Positions 57,701-64,000 of a stretch of DNA of 64,000 nucleotides are shown piece after piece. The translations under genes were made by a program, and so were the position numbers. The notes beneath the pieces are model-generated. The model was given only the letters and a program-made list of their open reading frames with translations. It did no database searches and was not told the DNA's origin. Source of the stretch: Pseudomonadota bacterium. Lineage in GTDB: Bacteria; Pseudomonadota; Gammaproteobacteria; Burkholderiales; Gallionellaceae. The first letter of the stretch is position 1. Every line of letters begins with the position of its first letter. The stretch lies in NCBI GenBank assembly GCA_021848465.1, contig JAJZUP010000001.1, forward strand, positions 868,001-932,000, read 5' to 3'.

Positions 57701-59171
57701 ACTCAATACTACCGGGCAGTGGCGTGGCGAGCTATGGAACCGGCGCAAGGATGGCCAATTGTTTGCCGAAACGCTTTCGATCAATGCGGAAAAGCATGCG
57801 AATGGCAGTGTCCATCGCTATGTTGCGCTGTTCTCGGATATTACCGACCAGAAGAAAAAGGAAGAGCTGATCTGGACGCATGCGAACTTTGACACTTTGA
57901 CCGGACTGCCTAACCGGAGGCTGTTCATGGATCGTCTGGATCAGGAGATGCGCAGGGTGAAGCGGTCCGGTACGAAGCTGGCATTGCTTTTCATCGATCT
58001 GGATCACTTCAAGGAGGTTAACGATACGCTGGGGCATGCAAAAGGAGACAACTTGCTGATTGAGGCCACGCGGCGCATCCGTATTCATGTGCGAGACACC
58101 GATACGTTGGCTCGTCTGGGCGGGGATGAATTCACGCTGATCCTGCCGGAGTTCGGCGAGCTGTCGAATATAGACCGGGTCGTGCAAAATATCCTGCGGG
58201 AGCTCGGGACGCCGTTCGATCTGGGCGGCGGCGATATGGGACATATCTCTGGCAGTATCGGGATTACGCTGTACCCGGATGATGCCGCCGTGATGGATGA
58301 ACTCCTGCAACATGCCGACCAGGCCATGTATGCAGCGAAGGCCGCCGGCCGCAATGGGTTCAGCTATTTCACGATGAGCATGCAGGTCGATGCGCAGGAG
58401 AAATTGCAGTTGACCAATGACCTGCGCCACGCGCTGGCTCGCGATGAGCTAGAGGTGCTGTTCCAGCCCATCATCGAGGCGAGTTCCGGGCGGGTTACCA
58501 AGGCGGAGGCATTATTGCGCTGGCATCATCCGTTGCGGGGGACGGTCAGCCCAGCGACTTTTATTCCCTTGGCAGAGGAATCCGGGCTGATACTGGAAAT
58601 AGGTGAGTGGGTATTCCTTGAGGTCATACGCAACATCCAAATATGGATGCAGCAGACTGGCAAGCTGGTCCAGGTGAGTGTTAACAAGTCTCCTGTACAG
58701 TTTATCCGCGCCACGGAGCATCGCTGGCAGGACCGCCTGGCGGAGTCTGGGCTTCCTGCCGGGTGCATTACGGTCGAAATTACCGAAGGGTTGCTGCTCA
58801 ATGACTCGGTGGCAATCAGGAATAAGCTGGACGACTTCGGCAAGAGGGGAATCGAGGTTTCAATCGACGATTTCGGTACGGGATTTTCCGCGTTGTCTTA
58901 CCTGAACAAGTTCGACATTGACTACCTGAAGATAGATCGCTCGTTTGTGAGCGAAATGCATGCGAGCAAGACCAGCAGGGCGCTGACCGAGGCCATCATT
59001 TCCATGGCGCACAAGCTTGGCATCAAGGCCATCGCGGAGGGCGTTGAAACCGAAGTGCAGCGTGACCTTCTGCTCAAATTGGGATGCGATTACCTGCAGG
59101 GCTACCTGTTCTCCAGACCGGTTCCCGCCGCTGATTTCGAGAAATTGCTGAGGCAGCAGGAGCAGGCTTGA
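54780..59171 (+). CDS. MASE1-CHASE-PAS(4)-GGDEF-EAL protein
   Basis: A 1463-residue membrane c-di-GMP protein. MASE1 with about 8 TM helices (about 1-210), periplasmic CHASE domain (about 215-470, 'FPMIQGLEWVPRVSAGERDR', 'SEYYPVTYVEPLEGN'), TM (about 480-503), four PAS domains (about 545-655, 665-780, 785-905, 905-1025), GGDEF (about 1030-1200) and EAL (about 1205-1455). The I-site RDTD (1105-1108) and GGDEF (1114-1118) are intact. The EAL triad 'KAEALLRW', 'DDFGTGFSALSYL' and 'KIDRSFV' are also intact, so it may do both reactions. CHASE is a cytokinin/peptide-type extracellular sensor. The start is ATG 54780; the track adds two codons. Confidence 0.93.
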   Translation: MRESGKTITAYLLITLSYVVSGKLALMLALPPGYASAIFPPAGIAVAAVLIGGRSVLPWVFAGSFLLNFWVGYAAQPHNLALGLGAALIIAAASVAQAAFGGWLLRRVVGCPCAFDNVFETFSFLLLAPLICLVSATLSLAGLSVIGVIDRSDLLIGWGAWWAGDTLGVMVTLPLVLIVAGEPRSLWRSRIKSVALPMLLIFGLLVVMFLKTNQWEREDTLTEFRLASTQAINQIQNKLDEQNTLLLALNNLIIHSPDAEVDRAEFRRFTATLLQRFPMIQGLEWVPRVSAGERDRFVARQRKEISDFEIREQGQDDKLQVAARRSEYYPVTYVEPLEGNQAVLGFDLESNSQRREAIRKSLQSSGGVASEPVRLVQADGQPGLLLLKSVRTNGREIGVVLVVLKMHEFIEKTLPESHKLMNLHFSDEDAHRVLYDGYSGQVRAGEGFTNVFEFGSRHYRLSTSPTRDYLKAHRSWESWGVLAVGTAVTGILGGMLLLGTGFTYRMQRTVADRTFQMQQSERRLRGAYRELEDKTDKLASENEKSQALLRNASDGIHILDDAGNVIEASDSFCAMLGYSRDEVIGMNLAVWDAGFTSHEALMGKLKEQFDSPERALFETRHRCKDGRVIDVEVSGHVLELGGRHVLFNSSRDITERKRVEEEMRESEQRLLEILNLSPIAVRIAADQGRTVMFCNAAYVVLIRNTHAMGDDPRRYYARPEDYDAVLAELAAGEVIINREIELCIPEGGTVWVLASYMPIRYHGMDAVLGWFYDVTERRNYTARLQQSEQEYRHLIEFLPYGALVHRGGNILLTNQVAASLLRASSSSELVGKPVLDFVHPDYRGVVQGRVRAAIDQGENQNVIEEKLVRIDGGVFYAEVAAISVLFEGRPASLAVFMDISGRKRAEDELRLAASVYRNSSEGMMITDAEGRIEAINPAFTQLTGYELADVLGMNPRILKSGMQPAEFYQDMWMQLNTTGQWRGELWNRRKDGQLFAETLSINAEKHANGSVHRYVALFSDITDQKKKEELIWTHANFDTLTGLPNRRLFMDRLDQEMRRVKRSGTKLALLFIDLDHFKEVNDTLGHAKGDNLLIEATRRIRIHVRDTDTLARLGGDEFTLILPEFGELSNIDRVVQNILRELGTPFDLGGGDMGHISGSIGITLYPDDAAVMDELLQHADQAMYAAKAAGRNGFSYFTMSMQVDAQEKLQLTNDLRHALARDELEVLFQPIIEASSGRVTKAEALLRWHHPLRGTVSPATFIPLAEESGLILEIGEWVFLEVIRNIQIWMQQTGKLVQVSVNKSPVQFIRATEHRWQDRLAESGLPAGCITVEITEGLLLNDSVAIRNKLDDFGKRGIEVSIDDFGTGFSALSYLNKFDIDYLKIDRSFVSEMHASKTSRALTEAIISMAHKLGIKAIAEGVETEVQRDLLLKLGCDYLQGYLFSRPVPAADFEKLLRQQEQA

Positions 59172-59244
59172 AGTTGCGGCAAGGCTCCGTTAATGGTTTG
59201 TCCGCGCAGCTCTGAGCCAGGGGGGCGCAGCGAACGGTCTTTCT

Positions 59245-59808
59245 TCAGAACGTATACAGTGACGAAAGGCCGACGCGATAGATGCTGCCGCCAAAGCTGT
59301 AATTCGTTGCCGTGACCGTTCCGGTCGTTGAGCCGTTCACCTGGTAGTTGTAACCGGTTTCGGCAAACAGGCGCAGCGTGGTATTGCGGGTTGCCTCATA
59401 TTGCAGCCCGACCCCGTAGGGCATGGTGGACAGGCTGTTGCTGATGCCACTGACGGTTGTTCCGCTCATGATTGAGCTGACCTGGGCGGCTTCGATCTTT
59501 GCATACACCGATGCACGGCGGCTCAGCGGCTGGAGCAGCAGCAGCGCGATCCCTTTGCTGCTGGCGGAAATTTTATTGTTCTTGTCGTCGCTCAACTCGC
59601 CGTGGTCGGTATATTCCGCCTCCACAGCCAGATTCGGGCTGAATTGGGCGCCGAGCAGGACGCTGTAACTCACGCCGGAATAGGTCGCGCCGTTTGCTTC
59701 GGTTTGCGATTGGGCCAGGCCGACCGCGAAATAGGCTGCTTCGCGCGCCGCTGCCGGCGTCGCAAAAACCATCAGACCCAAGATGCAAACCAGGATATTG
59801 CGGAACAT
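59245..59808 (-). CDS. Small outer-membrane beta-barrel protein
   Basis: A 187-residue protein with a clear signal peptide (MFRNILVCILGLMVFATPAAA) and alternating hydrophobic strands. Strand blocks such as 'AVEAEYTDHGEL', 'PYGVGLQYEATRNTTLRLFAE' and a C-terminal strand ending in aromatic F ('VGLSSLYTF') mark an 8-stranded barrel of the OmpA-TM/OmpX-like class (OMP_b-brl). No peptidoglycan-binding domain. Function unknown. The track ORF begins 48 codons upstream inside the tRNA-Lys gene. It may be read through from the tRNA promoter. Confidence 0.85.
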   Translation of the reverse strand: MFRNILVCILGLMVFATPAAAREAAYFAVGLAQSQTEANGATYSGVSYSVLLGAQFSPNLAVEAEYTDHGELSDDKNNKISASSKGIALLLLQPLSRRASVYAKIEAAQVSSIMSGTTVSGISNSLSTMPYGVGLQYEATRNTTLRLFAETGYNYQVNGSTTGTVTATNYSFGGSIYRVGLSSLYTF

Positions 59809-59918
59809 AAAAACGCTCTGTGTTGCGAAATTCAGCCCGCACGAATCTGTCCGGGCCGGCGTATATGGCAGAAAAACAAAAGCCAGACTAATGCGCCTGG
59901 CCGATGTATTTGAAAAAC

Positions 59919-59994
59919 TGGTGGGTCGGGCGAGATTCGAACTCGCGACCAACGGATTAAAAGTCCGCTGCTCTACCGACTGAGCTACCGACCC
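59919..59994 (-). tRNA. tRNA-Lys (anticodon TTT)
   Basis: A 76-base cloverleaf read on the minus strand with encoded CCA. Acceptor GGGTCGG/CCGACCC, D-arm GCTCAGTCGGTAGAGC, anticodon stem CGGAC..ATCCG-type with loop CTTTTAA (anticodon TTT), T-arm GCGAG-TTCGAAT-CTCGC. It reads AAA and AAG. Confidence 0.97.
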
Positions 59995-60015
59995 AGTCCC
60001 CGAAAGGAACCGCGC

Positions 60016-60043
60016 ATTATACGGATTTGCCTTTTACTGTCAA
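60016..60043 (-). promoter_or_regulatory. tRNA-Lys promoter overlapping the queC stop codon
   Basis: On the minus strand: perfect TTGACA, 16 bases, perfect TATAAT, then GCGCGG. The queC TGA stop lies inside the -35 hexamer. This is a full consensus promoter, as expected for a stable RNA. Confidence 0.88.
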
Positions 60044-60720
60044 CGCGCGGCTTTTTGATAACGTGTCATGTCCGCTACCTGCGCGGCTTCAAAGCCGGCT
60101 TTGCGCAGGCGGCATGAGTCGCAAACCCCGCAAGCGCGTCCCAACTCGTCGGCCTGATAGCACGATACCGTGATGCCGTAGTCTATGCCCAGTGCAACAC
60201 CGCGCTGGATGATTTCGGCCTTGCTCAAATGCTGCAACGGGGCATGCAGGGTGAGCGGACGGCCCTCCACCGCGGCTTTGGTGGCGAGGTTGGCCATGCG
60301 TTCGAAAGCTGTCACGTATTCCGGGCGGCAGTCCGGGTAACCGGAATAATCCACCGCATTCACGCCGAAGAAAATGTCCTGTGCCTGCAGCACCTCGGCC
60401 CAGGCCAGCGCCAGTGACAGCATGATGGTATTGCGCGCCGGCACATAGGTGAGCGGGATGCCGGTGGTGGCCTGTTCGGGTACGGCAATATTCTTGTCGG
60501 TGAGGGCCGAGCCGCCGAATGCCGTAAGGTCGATATGGATCACGCGGTGTTCGCGGGCGCCCAGCGCTTTGGCCACGCGCGCGGCGGCATCCAGTTCGGC
60601 ATGGTGGCGCTGGCCGTAATCCACGCTCAAGGCGTGGCAGGCATAGCCTTGCGCACGGGCCATCGCCAGTACTGTTGCGGAATCCAGTCCGCCGGAAAGC
60701 AATACGACTGCGTTGTTCAT
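60040..60720 (-). CDS. queC: 7-cyano-7-deazaguanine synthase
   Basis: Converts 7-carboxy-7-deazaguanine to preQ0 with ATP and ammonia in queuosine synthesis. It has 226 residues. The PP-loop '[17 protein letters not shown]' is N-terminal. '[19 protein letters not shown]' and the zinc cysteines in '[20 protein letters not shown]' are conserved. Its start overlaps the queE stop by 4 bases (ATGA). Confidence 0.97.
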   Translation of the reverse strand: MNNAVVLLSGGLDSATVLAMARAQGYACHALSVDYGQRHHAELDAAARVAKALGAREHRVIHIDLTAFGGSALTDKNIAVPEQATTGIPLTYVPARNTIMLSLALAWAEVLQAQDIFFGVNAVDYSGYPDCRPEYVTAFERMANLATKAAVEGRPLTLHAPLQHLSKAEIIQRGVALGIDYGITVSCYQADELGRACGVCDSCRLRKAGFEAAQVADMTRYQKAAR

Positions 60721-61373
60721 TTTCCTTGCTGGTTACCCCAGAGTAGTTTGTGCAACTGGATTTGCAAGCGCACCTGCAGCTTGTCGCGCAGGATCCAGTC
60801 GGCCAAGTCGCGCGCCTCCAGTTGGCCTTGTGCCGCGGAGAATAGCACGTTGCGCCGCTCCAGTTGATGGGCCTCACAGAACTCCCTGGCCCACCGGTAG
60901 TCGGCTTCATCGCACAACACGAACTTGATTTCGTCCTGCGGCCGGAGGTGATCGAGATTGCCGGTGAGGTTGCGGGACGATTCGCCCGAAGCGGGTGTCT
61001 TCACATCCAGCACCACCGCGACGCGCGGGTCGACTGGCGCGGTATCCAGCGCCCCGCTGGTTTCCAGCGAAACCTGGAAGCCTTGATCGCACAGGCGCGT
61101 CAGCAAGACCAGGCAATTCTTCTGTGCCAGCGGCTCGCCGCCGGTGACGCAGACATAACGGGTTGGGTTGGCCTGTACGGCCTGCATGATTGCGTCCAGC
61201 GACATGCTGGTTCCGCCGCTGAAGGCATAAGTGGTGTCGCAATAGTTGCAGCGCAACGGACAGCCGGTCAGGCGCACGAACGTAGTCGGCAGCCCGGTGC
61301 GCGAGGTTTCGCCCTGCAGGGAATAGAATATCTCATTGATGCGGAGCGTCATGTCCGCGCTGGAAGTGGTCAT
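60717..61373 (-). CDS. queE: 7-carboxy-7-deazaguanine synthase
   Basis: A radical-SAM enzyme that contracts CPH4 to CDG in queuosine synthesis. It has 218 residues. The cluster motif is C-x3-C-x2-C in '[16 protein letters not shown]', with '[18 protein letters not shown]' before it and the SAM-binding '[11 protein letters not shown]' after it. The start is placed at [10 protein letters not shown] (61373); M61352 is an alternative. It begins 9 bases after cpoB, so the queuosine genes are read from the tol-pal transcript. Confidence 0.95.
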   Translation of the reverse strand: MTTSSADMTLRINEIFYSLQGETSRTGLPTTFVRLTGCPLRCNYCDTTYAFSGGTSMSLDAIMQAVQANPTRYVCVTGGEPLAQKNCLVLLTRLCDQGFQVSLETSGALDTAPVDPRVAVVLDVKTPASGESSRNLTGNLDHLRPQDEIKFVLCDEADYRWAREFCEAHQLERRNVLFSAAQGQLEARDLADWILRDKLQVRLQIQLHKLLWGNQQGK

Positions 61374-61381
61374 CGTGCAAC

Positions 61382-62155
61382 TTACTTTTTCAGGGCTGCG
61401 AGGCGCTTCTTGGCAGTGCGTGCGGCCTCGGTATTCGGGAATTTTCCGATAACCTGCTTGAGGGCGGATTTCTCGCCATCCGTATTGCCCAGCAACTCCT
61501 GGCAATCGGCGATGCTCAGCAGGGCTTCCGCTACCTTGGGGTGCGAATCGTATTTCTGCACCAGTAGCTGGTAGTTGGCCAGGCTGTTCTTGTAGTCCTT
61601 CAGGATGAAGTACGAATTTCCCAGCCAGTAACGGATATTCGCGGCATGTGCCGATTTCGGGTAGTTGCTGAGGAAATCCTGAAAGGCATCGACGGCGTTC
61701 TGGAAATGCTCGGTTTTATAAAAATTGAAAGCCGCTTCGAGGGCGCGGTTTTCGGTTGCCGGATCGTCGGTTTTCGCTTGCGGGTTATTGGCCTTGGTAG
61801 CTGCGGCGGTGTCCACCGCTTCAAAGCGGTGCAGGCGCCCATCCAGGTCTACATAGAAGTCCTGGACCCGTTTTTCGGTTTCCTGCTGGTTGTGCAGCAA
61901 CTCCTCATTCTGGCCGCGCAGTTTGCGCAGCTCGGTATTCAGTGTGTCGATCGACATTTGCAGATCCAGCAGGGCGCTGGTCTGTTTCTTGTAGGCATCA
62001 TTGAGCTTGGTCAGCGAGGCCTCGGCTTCGGCGAGGCGCGCATCCATCTGCTGGATTTGCAGGCGCGCTTCTTCATCGTTGAACAGCCCCGCCGAAGCCG
62101 GGGCTGCCGCGACCAGCAATAGGAGGCTGAGCGATGAAAGGGCGAGCCTGCGCAT
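61382..62155 (-). CDS. cpoB: Cell-division coordinator CpoB (YbgF)
   Basis: A periplasmic protein of 257 residues that links peptidoglycan synthesis (PBP1B) with Tol-driven outer-membrane constriction. Signal peptide (cleaved near ASA|GLF), a trimerising coiled coil (about 28-105, 'EEARLQIQQMDARLAEAEAS' region) and C-terminal TPR repeats (about 135-255, 'AFNFYKTEHFQNAVDAFQDF', 'NIRYWLGNSYFILKDYKNSL'). It sits directly downstream of pal, with 2 bases between. Confidence 0.95.
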   Translation of the reverse strand: MRRLALSSLSLLLLVAAAPASAGLFNDEEARLQIQQMDARLAEAEASLTKLNDAYKKQTSALLDLQMSIDTLNTELRKLRGQNEELLHNQQETEKRVQDFYVDLDGRLHRFEAVDTAAATKANNPQAKTDDPATENRALEAAFNFYKTEHFQNAVDAFQDFLSNYPKSAHAANIRYWLGNSYFILKDYKNSLANYQLLVQKYDSHPKVAEALLSIADCQELLGNTDGEKSALKQVIGKFPNTEAARTAKKRLAALKK

Positions 62156-62157
62156 GC

Positions 62158-62736
62158 TTACTTGTAAATGATGTCGGCGCGGCGGTTTTGCGACCAGGCG
62201 GCCTCGTTATGCTCGGTTGCGCGCGGGCGCTCTTCGCCGTAGCTGAGGGTCTCGATCTGGTCATTGTGGGCACCGCTCAACACCAGGGCTTTCCTGGTGT
62301 TGTTTGCGCGGCGCTGTCCGAGTGCCAGGTTGTATTCGCTGCTGCCGCGCTCATCGGCATTGCCTTCCACGCGCGCCTTGCGCTCGGGATGGTCATGCAG
62401 GTATGCGCCGTGCGCCTGGATCACATCCTTGTCGCCGTCCTGGATGGCATCCACATCAAACGGGAAGAACACGCTGTTCTTCGGCGGGGTCATCGCCTCA
62501 TCGGCGGCGCTAGTTGTCTGAGCGGGTGCTGCTGCTTCGGCCTTCGGTGCGGCTGCGTTATCCAGCGTCTGGGCGCTCACATCGGCTGAGCCGGCGGTTC
62601 CGGTTGCGGGTGTTTCAGCCGCAGGGGTGGTGGCTGCGGGTTCGGCGGCATTCTCTGCAGGCTTTTCCTTGGTCGGTGCGCTGGAGCAGGCTGCGAGCAG
62701 ATTGACGACTAAGAAACCTAGGATCAGTTTTTTCAT
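62158..62736 (-). CDS. pal: Peptidoglycan-associated lipoprotein Pal
   Basis: An outer-membrane lipoprotein of 192 residues that tethers the envelope and interacts with TolB. Lipobox LLAACSS at the N-terminus, a long Ala/Thr/Pro-rich linker (about 22-85, longer than in E. coli Pal) and an OmpA-like domain ('NSVFFPFDVDAIQ', 'VEGNADERGSSEYNLALGQRRA') with the diaminopimelate-binding D and R residues. The ribosome site GAGGAG is good. It lies 14 bases after tolB. Confidence 0.97.
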   Translation of the reverse strand: MKKLILGFLVVNLLAACSSAPTKEKPAENAAEPAATTPAAETPATGTAGSADVSAQTLDNAAAPKAEAAAPAQTTSAADEAMTPPKNSVFFPFDVDAIQDGDKDVIQAHGAYLHDHPERKARVEGNADERGSSEYNLALGQRRANNTRKALVLSGAHNDQIETLSYGEERPRATEHNEAAWSQNRRADIIYK

Positions 62737-62750
62737 TGGGAACTCCTCAA

Positions 62751-64000
62751 TTACTGTTTAACGAACGGGCCCCAGACTGGCTCACGAATGTCACCTTGCT
62801 GTGGGGTCATCTTGAGTTTAACGCGACCATCGCTTGAAACGGTAGACAATATACCACGCCCGTTTACCTCGGTGGCAAACAGGATCAATTTGCCGTTGGG
62901 GGCGAAGCTTGGCTTTTTCTCCCAGCCGCCGGGCGTAAGTATCTGCACCTGGCCGCTCAGGAAGTCCTGCACGGCGATATGGAAAATGCCGTCGTTGAAT
63001 TGCGTATACACAAATGATTTGCCGTCCGGACTGTAGTGCGGGGAGAAGTTGTTGCTGCCTTCAAAGGTCAGGCGCTCCGCAGTCCCGCCGCTGACTGGCA
63101 TGCGGTAGATTTGCGCGCTGCCGCCGCGGTCCGATGTGAACAGCAGGAAGCGGCCATCCGGGGAAAAGGTCGGCTCGGTGTCGATCGCCTCGCTGAAGGT
63201 GATGCGGCGCAGGTCGCTGCCGTCCTTGCGCATCAGGTAGATTTGCGAAGAGCCGTCATGGGTGAGCACGATGGCAAGCTGTTGCCCGTCGGGCGACCAG
63301 GCCGGGGCGCTGTTGCTTCCGGGGTAGCTGGCCAGCAGCACCGGCTTTCCGGTCGCCAGGGGCTGCATGAAAACCATCGCGCGTCCGCGCTCAAAGCTCA
63401 CATAGGCCAGTGCGCTGCCGTCCGGTGACCAGGAAGGCGACATGATGGGCTGGTTTTGCGCCAGCAAGGTCTGCTCGCCAAAACCGTCGCTGTCGGCAAT
63501 CACCAGGCGGTTATAGCGGCCCTGGCGATTGACGTAAGCGATGCGCGTGCTAAAAACGCCGGGAGCGCCGGTCAGCTTCTCGTAGATGGCATCGGCAATG
63601 TGGTGGGCAATCGCACGCGCCTGCTCCGGGCTGGCGCTGACCGCCTGGGCGAGCAACTCGCCTTGCTTGACAGTATCCAGCAGATGAAAGCGCACCTCGA
63701 TATGTCCGTCCGGGAACTTGTCGACCTGACCGACCAGCAGCGATTCGACGTTCTGCCAGTTCGCATAATTGACATCCGGCACGTCATGCGGAGCTTTGCC
63801 GGCGGGATCGACCAGTTTGAACAGGCCGGTGCGCAACAGGTCGCTGCGGATGACTTCACTGACCTGCTGCTCAAGCTTGTCCTCGCCGGAAAACGGCACG
63901 ATCGTCATCGGCATCTGGTGCTCGCCGGCGCCGGTCACTTCGATGTCAAGTACGGCGCGCGCAGGCACGGCAATGAAAAACAAAATCATCAGACTGCATA
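62751..64000 (-). CDS. tolB: Tol-Pal system protein TolB, 5' end outside window
   Basis: The periplasmic beta-propeller of the Tol-Pal system. An N-terminal domain (starting 'VLDIEVTGAGEHQMPMTIV') is followed by five to six propeller blades with the repeated pattern 'SPSWSPDGSALAYVSFE', 'APAWSPDGQQLAIVL' and 'EPTFSPDGRFLLFTSDRGG'. The track start at 63989 gives a 12-residue signal without a basic N-region, and the frame stays open to the window edge (C-S-L upstream). The true start is therefore most likely just beyond base 64000. The ends of tolQ, tolR and tolA would be expected further on. Confidence 0.95.
   Translation of the reverse strand, partial: CSLMILFFIAVPARAVLDIEVTGAGEHQMPMTIVPFSGEDKLEQQVSEVIRSDLLRTGLFKLVDPAGKAPHDVPDVNYANWQNVESLLVGQVDKFPDGHIEVRFHLLDTVKQGELLAQAVSASPEQARAIAHHIADAIYEKLTGAPGVFSTRIAYVNRQGRYNRLVIADSDGFGEQTLLAQNQPIMSPSWSPDGSALAYVSFERGRAMVFMQPLATGKPVLLASYPGSNSAPAWSPDGQQLAIVLTHDGSSQIYLMRKDGSDLRRITFSEAIDTEPTFSPDGRFLLFTSDRGGSAQIYRMPVSGGTAERLTFEGSNNFSPHYSPDGKSFVYTQFNDGIFHIAVQDFLSGQVQILTPGGWEKKPSFAPNGKLILFATEVNGRGILSTVSSDGRVKLKMTPQQGDIREPVWGPFVKQ

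Noticed and set aside
63987-63989. ATG at 63989 as the tolB start
   Set aside because: It would leave a signal peptide of 12 residues without a basic N-region; the frame stays open to the window end, so the gene is treated as partial.

Overview
The window looks like a chromosomal segment of a betaproteobacterium. The best guess is Nitrosomonadales, close to the Gallionellaceae / Sideroxydans type. This is inferred from gene order (thrS-infC-rpmI-rplT-pheST-ihfA-merR, leuA-leuC-leuD-leuB-asd-fimV-truA, tolB-pal-cpoB-queE-queC) and from protein sequences as recalled; no search was run. GC is moderately high (roughly 58-60 percent by eye) and nearly all of the window is dense housekeeping DNA. 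There is no rRNA, CRISPR array, prophage or recognisable transposase.

Layout. 1-2.4 kb: the end of an ArnT-type glycosyltransferase, then about 850 bp without a credible complete gene. That stretch holds a REP-like hairpin, a short dispersed repeat, and a nearly symmetric ~585 bp element with imperfect terminal inverted repeats and subterminal hairpins. 2.4-5.6 kb: an unknown coiled-coil membrane protein, aroC, tatD and tcdA. 5.6-13.1 kb: the translation cluster thrS-infC-rpmI-rplT-pheS-pheT-ihfA-merR and tRNA-Pro(GGG); infC appears to start at a rare ATA codon and is missed by the ORF track. 13.2-19.2 kb: a patatin lipoprotein, a YgjP-type metalloprotein, then glyQ-glyS-gmhB-plsC-ygjP as one tightly packed minus-strand operon. 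19.3-22.7 kb: a PhnD-like periplasmic binding protein paired with a hybrid histidine kinase. 22.9-26.7 kb: grpE-dnaK-dnaJ with two near-consensus sigma-32 promoters. 26.8-30.5 kb: an MFS permease, a Cache-type diguanylate cyclase and an Lrp regulator. 30.6-41.3 kb: leucine biosynthesis (with a small secreted protein between leuC and leuD), asd, fimV, an orphan EcfT-like protein and truA. 41.3-43.8 kb: cyaY, lptM, lysA and a histone-H1-like AAKP-repeat protein. 44-48.2 kb: an RND efflux pair. 48.3-59.2 kb: a signalling and surface block with an EF-hand protein, a FIST sensor next to a GAF-PAS-GGDEF-EAL protein, a lone short flagellin, outer-membrane phospholipase A and a 1463-residue MASE1-CHASE-PAS4-GGDEF-EAL protein. 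59.2-64 kb: a small outer-membrane barrel, tRNA-Lys(TTT), and the queC-queE-cpoB-pal-tolB operon read leftwards, with tolB cut by the window end.

How it works together. Most of the window is core translation, protein folding, amino-acid synthesis and envelope maintenance. The accessory signal is heavy signalling: three GGDEF proteins (two also carry EAL), a FIST sensor, a binding-protein/kinase pair and a flagellin. At least eight intergenic regions carry a -10-like hexamer followed at once by a GC-rich GCGCGC-type discriminator (thrS, glyQ, both tRNAs, leuC, lptM, the H1-like gene and the MFS gene), which suggests shared stringent-type control. I did not find a convincing wholly new multi-gene defence or biosynthetic system. 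The best candidates for undescribed biology are the symmetric element at 1.8-2.4 kb, the binding-protein/kinase pair, the FIST/c-di-GMP pair, and the small proteins beside aroC and between leuC and leuD.
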